The notes under the pieces are model-generated. The model searched no databases, was not told where the DNA came from, and was given only the letters and a program-made list of their open reading frames with translations. Source: Sulfurimonas sp. HSL-1656 (GTDB taxonomy: Bacteria > Campylobacterota > Campylobacteria > Campylobacterales > Sulfurimonadaceae). Taken from it: a stretch of 64,000 bases of DNA. This document shows positions 17,158 to 25,534 of the stretch, piece by piece. Position numbers and translations under genes: made by a program. Numbering within the stretch: the first letter of the stretch is position 1; every line of letters begins with the position of its first letter. The stretch lies in contig NZ_CP147915.1 of NCBI RefSeq assembly GCF_039645585.1, forward strand, positions 2,108,001 through 2,172,000, given 5' to 3'.

Positions 17158-18672
17158 ATGCTGAACATTCCCGAACTCGAAGGGGTTGACCTCAAACCCC
17201 ATCCGCTCGAATCGGTAGATCTGAACCTCAGCCTGCGCAGCTACGTGCTTTTCAGCGAGATCGACGGCGACGTCCATATCGTCCTCTCCCGCGCCCACCT
17301 CTCCCAGGCCTTCGACTTCCTCGCCAAGTTCGACCTTGACCTCCCCCTGGTCATCGTCGATGCGGACTCCTTTGACCGGCTCTACAACAAGTTCCTCGAA
17401 ATCCGCACCGACTCCGAACTCAGCGGGATCGAACAGGAACAGGAGGAGATCGAAGAGGAGGAGATGTCGCTCTCGGATTTCCTGCACACCTCTTCGGACC
17501 TGCTTACCAGCGAGGAGTCGGCGCCGGTCATCAAGTTCGTCAACGCCCTCTTCTACCAGGCGGTCAAGCAGCGTGCCTCGGACATCCACGTCGAGGTGCA
17601 TGAGTACAAGGGCGAAGTGCGTTTCCGCGTCGACGGGGCGTTGACCAAACATGCCGACATCGAAAAACGGGTCGCGAACCTCATCATCAGCCGCATCAAG
17701 GTCATCTCCAACCTGGACATCGCCGAAAAACGCGTCCCCCAGGACGGCCGGACCCACGTCAAGATTGCCGGCAAAACCCTCGACGTCCGTGTTTCCGTCC
17801 TGCCGACCTACTACGGCGAACGGGTCGTCATGCGTATGCTGATGCAGTCCGAGGACATCCCCCACCTCGAGGGACTCGGCTTCGACCATGCCCTCACCAA
17901 GCACCTCGACGAAATTCTCAAGCACTCCCACGGCATCATCCTCGTCACCGGACCGACGGGAAGCGGGAAGTCGACGACGCTGCACGCCTTCTTGCAGCAG
18001 GTCGCCACCCCCGATATCAATATCATCACCGTCGAAGACCCCGTCGAGTACAAGGCCGACAACATCAACCAGGTCCAGACCAACGCCAAGGCGGGGCTGA
18101 CGTTCGCTTCAGGGCTGCGCTCCATCCTGCGCCAGGACCCCGACGTCGTCATGGTCGGGGAGATCCGCGACAGCGAAACGGCCGAGATCGCCATCCAGGC
18201 GGCCCTGACCGGCCACCTGGTTTTCTCCACGCTGCACACCAACAACGCCACCGCCTCGGTCACCCGTCTGGTCGACATGGGCATAGAGCAGTTCCTCATC
18301 AGCTCTTCGCTGCTGGGGGTCCTGGCCCAGCGCCTGGTGCGCAAACTCTGCCCCGAATGCAAACAGCAGACCGTCCTTACCGACGAATACGCCGAAGAGC
18401 TTGACCTCCCCAGGGGGGCGCTCATCTTCGAGGAGCAGGGGTGCAAAGCGTGCAACTACACGGGCTACGCCGGCCGCCAGGCGATCGGGGAGTTCTTCGA
18501 GATGACAGACGATCTGGTCTCGATGCTCAAAGACCGGGTCAATGACCATGACCTGCGGGCCAAAGCGATCTCGCTGGGCATGGTCCCCCTCTCCGGACAG
18601 CTCAAGACCCTGCTGCTGGCCGGGACGACCTCCCTGCACGAGATCATCCGCGTCGGGGTCAAAGACGCCTGA
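17158..18672 (+). CDS. gspE: Type II secretion ATPase GspE
   Basis: GspE is the hexameric cytosolic ATPase powering pseudopilus assembly. The 504-residue protein has an N-terminal GspE-N domain (about 1-100), then the ATPase core with Walker A GPTGSGKST and Asp box ITVEDPVEY. The core also holds Walker B DPDVVMVGEIRD and the His box GHLVFSTLHTNNA. A zinc-binding tetracysteine insert (CPEC ... CKAC) separates it from PilT-like ATPases. It starts three bases after gspD. The stop codon shares its last base with the next start. Confidence 0.95.
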   Translation: MLNIPELEGVDLKPHPLESVDLNLSLRSYVLFSEIDGDVHIVLSRAHLSQAFDFLAKFDLDLPLVIVDADSFDRLYNKFLEIRTDSELSGIEQEQEEIEEEEMSLSDFLHTSSDLLTSEESAPVIKFVNALFYQAVKQRASDIHVEVHEYKGEVRFRVDGALTKHADIEKRVANLIISRIKVISNLDIAEKRVPQDGRTHVKIAGKTLDVRVSVLPTYYGERVVMRMLMQSEDIPHLEGLGFDHALTKHLDEILKHSHGIILVTGPTGSGKSTTLHAFLQQVATPDINIITVEDPVEYKADNINQVQTNAKAGLTFASGLRSILRQDPDVVMVGEIRDSETAEIAIQAALTGHLVFSTLHTNNATASVTRLVDMGIEQFLISSSLLGVLAQRLVRKLCPECKQQTVLTDEYAEELDLPRGALIFEEQGCKACNYTGYAGRQAIGEFFEMTDDLVSMLKDRVNDHDLRAKAISLGMVPLSGQLKTLLLAGTTSLHEIIRVGVKDA

Positions 18673-19145
18673 TGCGTCCCGCCTTCACCCTCGTCGAAGT
18701 ACTGGCCGCCGTCGCGATCGCGGTCATCGCGGGCGCGGCGATGCTGAAGATGAACAGTTCGAACCTCTTTTTCCTCGGCCAGCTTGAGCAGACCTCCCTC
18801 ATGACCGAGAACCTTGCCGTCGCGGCCTTTCACGCCGACAAGAGCCTCCACCGCAGCGACAAGCCACTTTACGACCTGCTGCGCGACAGCTACCCCATTG
18901 AAAACGACGATCTGCGCGCCTACCTCAAATCCCAGCGCTACCGCTACACGGAGACCCTGGTCGACACCATTTCGTTCGATACCGGGACGTTGACGGAGGG
19001 GGCGGAGAGCGGGGAGGAGTTCAATGCCAGGGACATCGAGGCAGCCGGCGCCGTTCCGCCGATCCAGTTCGAACTCATCCAGGTGACGCTGAGCGCGGAG
19101 CGGCAGCACGGCTCCATCCTGACCATAAGGCCGATGGCCCAATGA
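18672..19145 (+). CDS. Minor pseudopilin, GspI-like
   Basis: This 157-residue protein starts MRPA followed by FTLVEVLAAVAIAVIA, a prepilin signal with Glu at mature position 5 and Ala before the cleavage site. FTLVEVL is the usual GspI form, and the gene lies before a GspJ-like gene, the normal order. The periplasmic domain is small and unrecognised. GspI nucleates the pseudopilus tip with GspJ and GspK. Confidence 0.78.
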   Translation: MRPAFTLVEVLAAVAIAVIAGAAMLKMNSSNLFFLGQLEQTSLMTENLAVAAFHADKSLHRSDKPLYDLLRDSYPIENDDLRAYLKSQRYRYTETLVDTISFDTGTLTEGAESGEEFNARDIEAAGAVPPIQFELIQVTLSAERQHGSILTIRPMAQ

Positions 19146-19759
19146 AACGCACCGCTTTTACCCTGATGGAACTGCTGATCTCGGTCGTGCTGATCGCTAT
19201 GCTCGCGCTCTTCCTCTACGGGGCACTCGGGGGCACCCGTGCCAGCAACGTCACGATGAAGAGCCATGCGGATGCCCAGAGCAAACGGCTCAAGCAGTAT
19301 GCCCTGTTCTACCGCGACTGTGTCGAATCCTATGCCTTCGGCGTCCTTGCCACCAACGACAAGCACTACCAGGTACTGCAGCTGCAGACAAAGAACTCCC
19401 TCTACGGCATCGCCGCACCCTATGTCACCTACTTCGTCCATGCGGAGACCCTTCAGCTCGTGCGCCTGGAGGCGGCTTTCCCCATTACCCTGCCGGTGCC
19501 CTACGATGACCGCGAACGCATCCACGTCAGCATCATCGACAGTGACGTGACAGATTTCAATATCTATACCGGAAAAGTGCAAGAGACGGCGGAGAGCAAT
19601 GCGACGGCTCTCCCGCCCGGCAGTGCCGTCCCCTCTGATACAGGGGCGGGGGATACAACACAGAGCCTGAAGTCAGGCCCGCGTACGATCAAAACGCATC
19701 TGCTCTACCTGAAAACGAAAGCGGCGCAGCAGCCGCTGCTGATGGAACTGGCTTTTTAG
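19142..19759 (+). CDS. Minor pseudopilin, GspJ-like
   Basis: This 205-residue protein starts MKRTA followed by FTLMELLISVVLIAML, a prepilin signal with Glu at mature position 5. The domain that follows is soluble and beta-rich, with a Thr/Pro/Ser-rich stretch at about 150-175 before the C-terminus. It overlaps the GspI-like gene by four bases and is last in the rightward gsp operon, the expected place for GspJ. The next gene, dxs, runs toward it with an 11-base gap. Confidence 0.75.
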   Translation: MKRTAFTLMELLISVVLIAMLALFLYGALGGTRASNVTMKSHADAQSKRLKQYALFYRDCVESYAFGVLATNDKHYQVLQLQTKNSLYGIAAPYVTYFVHAETLQLVRLEAAFPITLPVPYDDRERIHVSIIDSDVTDFNIYTGKVQETAESNATALPPGSAVPSDTGAGDTTQSLKSGPRTIKTHLLYLKTKAAQQPLLMELAF

Positions 19760-19770
19760 GGAAGGAAGCG

Positions 19771-21597
19771 CTAGAGGCTTTCGCGGATACGCTCGGCGAG
19801 CTGTTCGGGGCGCAGCCCCAGCGACGCTTCGACTTTCAGTGTCGCGCCGTGGGTAATAAAGGCGTCTTCGTATTCGAAGCTCTGAAGGCGGACATCCCCG
19901 ATCCCCTCGATTGAGAGCCACTCCAGCAGGGCGCTGCCCACCCCGCCGGCCGCGGCGGAGTCGCTGAAGACGAACCAGCGCTTGTGGCGGTTTGAGAGCA
20001 TACGCAGCAGTTCCGTGTCGAGCGGTTTGACGAAACGCAGGTCCAGCAGGGCTGCCGGCATCCCCAGCTGAGAGAGGGTCTGCGCCGCGCGGCCGACACC
20101 GTTGCCATACCCGATCAGCAGGATATCGCTCTGTGCTTCTATCAGCAGCTCCGCCTTGCCGTATTCAAAAGAGGCGGACTCGGGCAGTTCCGCTTCCAAA
20201 AATGCCCCCCGGGGGTAACGGAGCCCCAGTGGACGGTCAAAGGCCGCCGCAAAGGCCACGGCCTGGTGCATCGACTTTTCGTCCCGGGGCGCGCAGAGCG
20301 TCATATTCGGGATCGCGCGCAGGAAGCTGATGTCGAAGACTCCCTGGTGCGTCTCGCCATCCTCGCCGACGATCCCCGCCCGGTCCATCGCAAAAACGAC
20401 CGGAAGGTCCATCAGACAGACATCGTGGATCACCTGGTCGTACCCGCGCTGCAAAAAGGTGGAGTAGATCGTACAGAAAGGTTTGAACCCCTCTTTAGCC
20501 AGTGCACCCATCGACGTCACGGCGTGCTGCTCGGCGATCGCCACGTCCCAGAAACGTTCGGGGTACTTCTCGAGCAGGGGCGTCAGGCCGGTGCCGCTCG
20601 GCATCGCCGCCGTGACGCCGACGACCTTCTCATCACGGTCGGCCTGGTGCATCAGCGCCTCGGTGTAGATCTGCGTCGCACTCTTGCTCCCTCCACTCTT
20701 CTTCCGCGATACGCCGCTGTCGATATCAAAGGGACCGACACCGTGCCACTGCTCGTGCTGACCCTCGGCGATCTTGTAGCCCTTGCCTTTGACGGTCTGG
20801 GCATGAATGATCACCGGCTTTCCCATCGCGCGGGCGGTCTCGAAGGTCTCGACGAGACGTTTGATGTCGTGCCCGTCAACGGGACCGATATACTCGATTC
20901 CCATCTCTTCGAACATGATGCCCGGCGTGATCAGCTTGAAGGACTCCTCGAAGCGTTTGGCCAGGTAATGCGCCCCCTCACCGAAATGGTCCACAAACAT
21001 TTCCGTGCCGCGTTTGATTTTCTGATAGAAGGGGCTCGCCATCGCGGAGCTGAGCATCCGGCTGACGGCCCCGATCGGCTTGGCAATACTCATCTCATTG
21101 TCGTTGAGAATGATCACCATCGGGTATTCGCGCTCGCCGAGCTCGTTAAGGGCCTCGTAGGCCATCCCCGCACTCAGCGCCCCGTCGCCGATCATGACGA
21201 CGGGAATCCGCTCGTTCTGCTCCCCTTTGAGGGCAATCGCTTTCGCGGCACCGACCCCGAGGGAGATGGAGGTGGAGGAGTGGCCCGCAACAAAGTAGTC
21301 GTGCTCACTCTCTTTGGGCTTCGTGTAGCCGCTGAGACCGTCGAACTGGCGCAGGGTGGCAAAAGCTTCCCAACGCCCCGTCAGCAGCTTGTGGGCATAG
21401 GCCTGGTGAGAGACATCGAAGATGAAAGGATCCTTGGCCGAATCAAACACCGCATGCATCGCCACGATCAGCTCGGTCGCCCCCAGCGTGGAGCTCAGGT
21501 GCCCGCCGTTGGTACTGACCACGTCCAGGATCCGCTCCCGGATCGCGCGGCACTGTGCCTCCAGCGCTTCATAATCGTGTAATGGTTTTTGGTTCAT
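19771..21597 (-). CDS. dxs: 1-deoxy-D-xylulose-5-phosphate synthase
   Basis: Dxs condenses pyruvate and glyceraldehyde 3-phosphate, the first step of the MEP isoprenoid pathway, using thiamine diphosphate. The 608-residue length fits. The ThDP motif GDGALSAGMAYEALN, GHSSTSISLG, the EQHAVTSMGALA glutamate and the C-terminal transketolase domain are all present. I start at the ATG at 21597, preceded by GAGG. In Campylobacter and Helicobacter dxs lies just downstream of fliH; here it follows the FliF/FliG-like fusion gene. Confidence 0.96.
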   Translation of the reverse strand: MNQKPLHDYEALEAQCRAIRERILDVVSTNGGHLSSTLGATELIVAMHAVFDSAKDPFIFDVSHQAYAHKLLTGRWEAFATLRQFDGLSGYTKPKESEHDYFVAGHSSTSISLGVGAAKAIALKGEQNERIPVVMIGDGALSAGMAYEALNELGEREYPMVIILNDNEMSIAKPIGAVSRMLSSAMASPFYQKIKRGTEMFVDHFGEGAHYLAKRFEESFKLITPGIMFEEMGIEYIGPVDGHDIKRLVETFETARAMGKPVIIHAQTVKGKGYKIAEGQHEQWHGVGPFDIDSGVSRKKSGGSKSATQIYTEALMHQADRDEKVVGVTAAMPSGTGLTPLLEKYPERFWDVAIAEQHAVTSMGALAKEGFKPFCTIYSTFLQRGYDQVIHDVCLMDLPVVFAMDRAGIVGEDGETHQGVFDISFLRAIPNMTLCAPRDEKSMHQAVAFAAAFDRPLGLRYPRGAFLEAELPESASFEYGKAELLIEAQSDILLIGYGNGVGRAAQTLSQLGMPAALLDLRFVKPLDTELLRMLSNRHKRWFVFSDSAAAGGVGSALLEWLSIEGIGDVRLQSFEYEDAFITHGATLKVEASLGLRPEQLAERIRESL

Positions 21598-21648
21598 CCT
21601 GTCCTCGTACAATGGCCTCTCCCTGAAAAAGGGGAAAAAAGGTGAAGC

Positions 21649-21654
21649 ATATTA
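21649..21654 (-). promoter_or_regulatory. -10 box of dxs
   Basis: The minus strand reads CTTTTCGC followed by TAATAT, the recurring promoter form in this window. It lies 51 bases upstream of the dxs start, in the 74-base gap after the FliF/FliG-like gene. Confidence 0.45.
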
Positions 21655-21671
21655 GCGAAAAGGGGCTATTA

Positions 21672-22538
21672 TCAACCTTCTCCGCCCCGGGGCGCCTGCA
21701 GTGCTTCAGCTTCAAGTAATCTGATAATCCCCTCTTTGGGGTGTCCCCGGCGCAGGGCCGCCAGCAGCGCCTCGCGCGTCTGCGGCGTGAGCCGTCGGTA
21801 GATGGCGACCATCTTCTCCGTCGTCTCCGCCGGCCGTACCCGTTTCTGCAGCGCTTTCATTTTTTGGGCAAAGAGTTCCGACAGCCGACGGCGCAGCCCT
21901 TCGTCACACTCCCCGCTGCAGGCCATCCGTTCCCAGACCCGGTCGCGCTGGTGCACCTCCATCGCCTCCATCGCCGCGGCGGCTTCCGCCGTCGCCAGCG
22001 TCAGGAGGTAGACCGCGACAGTCTGGGGATGCTCCCCCTCATAGAGCCGCTGCGTCCCGGCCGGAATAGGCGCCTCGGGAACGGTCGCGGGCGGTTGCGG
22101 CAGCGGCCGGGTTTCAACGTGAGGTTCGGTCACAGCCGATGCCGGGTTCGTCGGCTGCAGCAGTCGCACAAAGCGCCGTGCAACCGACGCGACGCCCCCC
22201 GCCGTCGCCAGCAGCAGCAGGATCAGAAGGAGCTGGGATCTGCGGTCGGGCTGCGGGCGGACCTCCCCCAGCGCGAGCCCCTGGCGCTGCAGGCGTGCGG
22301 CATCGCGCTCATCCACAAGGATACGTCCGTCTTTCCTGACACGGTAATCCGCATCGAGCAGTTCCAGCCGCTCCATCAGCCGCCCCGTCATAACAGGGTC
22401 GGCAATGGAACCGATAGCCATTTCCATGTGCGTAAGCGAACGGTAGAGCATGCCGCCAAGCAGCAGGAAACAGAGCAGGAGCAGGGAGAGCAGAACGGCG
22501 GTCTTCGGCAGGGAGGAGAAAGCGTCTGCGATCTTCAC
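21672..22538 (-). CDS. FliF/FliG-like single-chain membrane protein (possible flagellar MS-ring/C-ring remnant)
   Basis: This is a 288-residue protein. It has a membrane helix at about 14-33 and a small periplasmic domain (about 38-95) resembling the first ring-building motif of FliF (LMERLELLDADYRV then DGRILVDERDAARLQRQGL). A second membrane helix follows (about 100-120), then a Pro-rich linker (about 135-160). The cytoplasmic region contains EGEHPQTVAVYLLTL, the EHPQT signature of the FliG middle domain. FliF ring-building motifs 2 and 3 are absent, and I see no FliG torque domain. Gene order around it (pheA-hisC-X-dxs) equals that of Campylobacter jejuni, where X is fliF-fliG-fliH. It starts 12 bases after hisC ends, so it is co-transcribed. 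It may be a remnant of flagellar loss or a repurposed ring protein. The domain calls are by eye. Confidence 0.72.
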   Translation of the reverse strand: MKIADAFSSLPKTAVLLSLLLLCFLLLGGMLYRSLTHMEMAIGSIADPVMTGRLMERLELLDADYRVRKDGRILVDERDAARLQRQGLALGEVRPQPDRRSQLLLILLLLATAGGVASVARRFVRLLQPTNPASAVTEPHVETRPLPQPPATVPEAPIPAGTQRLYEGEHPQTVAVYLLTLATAEAAAAMEAMEVHQRDRVWERMACSGECDEGLRRRLSELFAQKMKALQKRVRPAETTEKMVAIYRRLTPQTREALLAALRRGHPKEGIIRLLEAEALQAPRGGEG

Positions 22539-22550
22539 CCCGCCCTCCGA

Positions 22551-23645
22551 TCAGACCAGCTCCGCGGCCAGGGCGAAAAAGCGGTCGTTCTCTTCGGGCT
22601 TTCCGACGGTGACCCGGATCGCATTGAGCCCATAACCGGCGAGGTTGCGCACGATCATCCCTTGCCGCAGCAGGGCATCGGCGATCGCGGTGGAATTCCT
22701 GCCCTCGCCCAGGCAGAGGGTGACAAAGTTCGTATAGCTCTCGATCGCACGGATACCGTGCGCTTCGGCAAAGGCCTCGTAACGCGCCATCTCCTCGAAG
22801 TTCTTCGCGATGCTCATCTGCACGAACGCCTCGTCCTCCAGGGCCACGGAAGCCGCTTCCAGCGAGAGGGTCGTGATGTTGAAAGGGGGACGGAGCTTGT
22901 AGAGCGCGGTGATAATATCGCGCTGCGCGATACCGTACCCGACACGCATGCCCCCCAGCCCGTACGCTTTCGAGAAGGTCCCGAGGTACAGCACGTTCTC
23001 ATAGGTCTCAATGAGTTCTTTGGGCTCCAGGGCCTTGGCGGCATCCTTGTAGCGGGCGTACTCCATGTAGGCGCCGTCGACGATGACCAGGGTCTCCTTG
23101 TCGATTTTAGAGAGGAAAGCTTTCACTTCGGCCGCATCCGCGCTGTCGCCGGTCGGGTTGTTCGGCGTACAGAGGAAGATGATGGAGGGTTTGTGCTCCA
23201 GGTAGAGCGCGTAGAACTCATCGAGATCATGTTCGCGTGATGCCGTGCGGATCACCTCCGCACCGACATGGTGCGCGTATATCTCGTACATCGCGAAAGT
23301 GACGCTGTTCACCAGCACCTTGCTGCCCGCACCCGCCTTGGCGTGAACGGCGAACTCGATCACCTGGTCCGAACCGGCCCCGATCACGACTTCATGCGGA
23401 TCGACGCCGAAACGTTTTGAGAGCCCCGCTTTGAGCTTGTGCATGGAGTCGTCGGGGTAGAGGGCCATCTTGGAGACGATCGCGCCCACGGCCTCCTGCA
23501 CTTTCGGGGAGCAGCCGAACGGGTTCTCGTTACTGGCGAGCTTGACAATATCCTTCGGCGCGATCCCGAATTCGCGAACGACAAGCTCGATCGGCTTGCC
23601 CGCCTCATAGACGCTGATGGCATCAAGTACTGGATTGAATCTCAT
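22551..23645 (-). CDS. hisC: Histidinol-phosphate aminotransferase
   Basis: HisC transfers an amino group to imidazole-acetol phosphate in histidine synthesis and, in bacteria lacking dedicated enzymes, may also serve Tyr/Phe synthesis. The 364-residue fold-type I PLP enzyme shows SNENPFG near the N-terminus, [17 protein letters not shown], and the PLP Lys in [16 protein letters not shown]. The ATG at 23645 overlaps the pheA stop codon by four bases (ATGA), which fixes the start; the frame is open to 23675. Coupling to pheA suggests a role in phenylalanine synthesis too. Confidence 0.93.
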   Translation of the reverse strand: MRFNPVLDAISVYEAGKPIELVVREFGIAPKDIVKLASNENPFGCSPKVQEAVGAIVSKMALYPDDSMHKLKAGLSKRFGVDPHEVVIGAGSDQVIEFAVHAKAGAGSKVLVNSVTFAMYEIYAHHVGAEVIRTASREHDLDEFYALYLEHKPSIIFLCTPNNPTGDSADAAEVKAFLSKIDKETLVIVDGAYMEYARYKDAAKALEPKELIETYENVLYLGTFSKAYGLGGMRVGYGIAQRDIITALYKLRPPFNITTLSLEAASVALEDEAFVQMSIAKNFEEMARYEAFAEAHGIRAIESYTNFVTLCLGEGRNSTAIADALLRQGMIVRNLAGYGLNAIRVTVGKPEENDRFFALAAELV

Positions 23646-24748
23646 TGTTCCCCTTCGACGTAGCTTCCCAGCCACGTCACTTCTTCGGTATATTTTTTCA
23701 GAACGCGTTGCACGTTTTTATCGTCGATATGGCCGTAAAAATCGATAAAGAACCAGTACCCGAAACCGGAACCGCTTTTGGCCGGGCGGCTCTCGATCTT
23801 GCTGAGGTTGATCTTGGCCTTGTCGAAATCGTGCAGGAAATGGACCAGGACACCGGCACGCGTCGTCTTCTTGAGTTTGGCCAGGATCGAGGTCTTGTCA
23901 TGGCCGCTCGGGACGTTTTTGAAATCGCTCAGGATAAAGAAGCGCGTCGTGTTGTCGGTGACGTCCTCGATGTTCTCGAACAGCATCGGGACCCCGTAGA
24001 GCTTGGCGGCGATATGGCTGCAGATCGCCGCGGACTCCGGGTCCTTTGCCGCGAGGATGGCGGCCTTCGCCGTCGACTCGACGGGAATCTGCTCCACATT
24101 GTGAAGCCCATGCTCGTCCAGGAAGGCGCGGCACTGGCCGAAGCCCTTGTCCTTGGAGTAGATGCGCTTGATTCCGTCGAGGTGCGGCGCCTTCGTTGCA
24201 AAGGTCATGTGGATCGGCATGTAGAGTTCCGCCACGATCTTCACGGGGCTCGCCGCCAGCAGGTCGAGCGTCTCGCCGACGACGCCGTCGCGCCGGCTTT
24301 CGATCGGGACGACCCCGAACTTCGCGCGCCCGCTCTCGAGGGCCTTGAAAACGCCGTTGATCGTGCCCATCGGGAGGTATTCGCTCATCGCGCCGAAACG
24401 GCTCTCCGCCGCCTGGTGGGTAAAGGTGCCTTCCGGACCGAGGTAGGCGATGCGTTCAGGGAGTTCGAGGTTGCGCGCGACGGCGAAGATCTCGAGGAAG
24501 ATCGCTTCGATCGCCCCGGCATTGAGCAGTCCCTTCTGCTCGATGTTGAGCGTCTCAAGCCGCTTCAGGATCGCCCGTTCCCGTTCGGGGCGGTAGATCG
24601 GCGCGCCGCTTTCGTTCTTGATCTCCCCGACGCGCTCCACCACGGCCATGCGCTCATTGATCAGGGCCAGCAGCTCCGTATCAATCGCATCAATGGCATC
24701 GCGGCACGCCTCGAGGGTGTCCAACGCTTGTATCGCTTCGCTTTTCAC
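23642..24748 (-). CDS. pheA: Bifunctional chorismate mutase / prephenate dehydratase
   Basis: This enzyme converts chorismate to prephenate and then phenylpyruvate for phenylalanine synthesis. In the 368-residue protein the chorismate mutase domain (about 8-95) shows [20 protein letters not shown]. The prephenate dehydratase domain (about 100-275) shows [14 protein letters not shown]. The C-terminal ACT domain (about 280-365) shows ISKIESRP-like [13 protein letters not shown], the phenylalanine feedback site. It overlaps hisC and the HAD gene by four bases each, so the three are translationally coupled. Confidence 0.96.
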   Translation of the reverse strand: MKSEAIQALDTLEACRDAIDAIDTELLALINERMAVVERVGEIKNESGAPIYRPERERAILKRLETLNIEQKGLLNAGAIEAIFLEIFAVARNLELPERIAYLGPEGTFTHQAAESRFGAMSEYLPMGTINGVFKALESGRAKFGVVPIESRRDGVVGETLDLLAASPVKIVAELYMPIHMTFATKAPHLDGIKRIYSKDKGFGQCRAFLDEHGLHNVEQIPVESTAKAAILAAKDPESAAICSHIAAKLYGVPMLFENIEDVTDNTTRFFILSDFKNVPSGHDKTSILAKLKKTTRAGVLVHFLHDFDKAKINLSKIESRPAKSGSGFGYWFFIDFYGHIDDKNVQRVLKKYTEEVTWLGSYVEGEQ

Positions 24749-25530
24749 TTCACACTCTTTCCGGACGGTATGTCAGTGACGTCATTATACACCACCGTCC
24801 CCGATTCTTCCCTTCGCAGCCGCGCCGCGAGCGCGTCTTCGGGACGCACTTTTCCGCTGAGGACCAGGGCCGTCCGCATCCCCAGTCCCGCCGCGCCGGT
24901 CAGGTCGCCGGCGTAATCGTCGCTGATCATCGTCACGCGCTCAAAGCCGGCTTCCGGGCACTGACGGCGCAGCAGGCGCAGCGCCTCGGCGTAGAAAGCC
25001 TCGGAAGGTTTGCCCACGACCGTAAACGGGACGGCCGCGGCATAGGAGAGCATCCGCAGCAGCGCCCCCACTCCGGGATAGCGCCGCTCCTGCGTCGCGT
25101 ACAGCGACGTATCGTGCATGCCGACCAGGCGTGCCCCGTTCATCAGGAAGGTGATCATCTGCGCGAAATCCTCCGCACCGTAATCGGCCCGGACGGAGAG
25201 CAGGAGCGTTTGCGGCGCGATGTAATCGCGTTCATACCCCATGGCATCGAGCTGCGCCAGGAAGGTCTCGCTACCGTAGGCGGCCACCCCCTTCTTCGGG
25301 ACTTCGCGCTCCAGCAGCATCAGCGCATCAAGGTAGCGGTTCTGGGGGATGGCAAAACCGAGGCTTTGCAGGTAAGCCAGAAACGCGCTACTGGCGCGTT
25401 TCGTGTTATTGGTGACGACAAGGTAGGGAATATGATTGCGGTTGAGGGCGTCGATGAAGTCGACCGCCCCGGGGATGGGCGCCTGGGCCCGGTCATCGAT
25501 CAGGGTGCCCTGAACGTCGACGAAGTACAT
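24745..25530 (-). CDS. HAD-superfamily (NagD-like, class IIA) hydrolase
   Basis: This 261-residue HAD-fold protein corresponds in position to the HAD gene between lysA and pheA of Campylobacter (Cj0315). Motif I reads FVDVQGTLID: the nucleophile Asp is kept, but the second Asp, the general acid/base of phosphatases, is Gln. Motif II is VVTNNTKR and motif III/IV is MISDDYAGDLTGA. The large cap places it with class IIA enzymes. Substrate unknown; the altered motif I questions ordinary phosphatase activity. It lies four bases from lysA and overlaps pheA. Confidence 0.8.
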   Translation of the reverse strand: MYFVDVQGTLIDDRAQAPIPGAVDFIDALNRNHIPYLVVTNNTKRASSAFLAYLQSLGFAIPQNRYLDALMLLEREVPKKGVAAYGSETFLAQLDAMGYERDYIAPQTLLLSVRADYGAEDFAQMITFLMNGARLVGMHDTSLYATQERRYPGVGALLRMLSYAAAVPFTVVGKPSEAFYAEALRLLRRQCPEAGFERVTMISDDYAGDLTGAAGLGMRTALVLSGKVRPEDALAARLRREESGTVVYNDVTDIPSGKSVK

Positions 25531-25534
25531 GAGA

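Noticed and set aside
21672-22538. FliF/FliG-like gene as an artefact of frameshifts in two separate full genes
   Set aside because: The frame is continuous, and there is no room for the missing FliF and FliG parts: only 12 bases lie before it and 74 after it.
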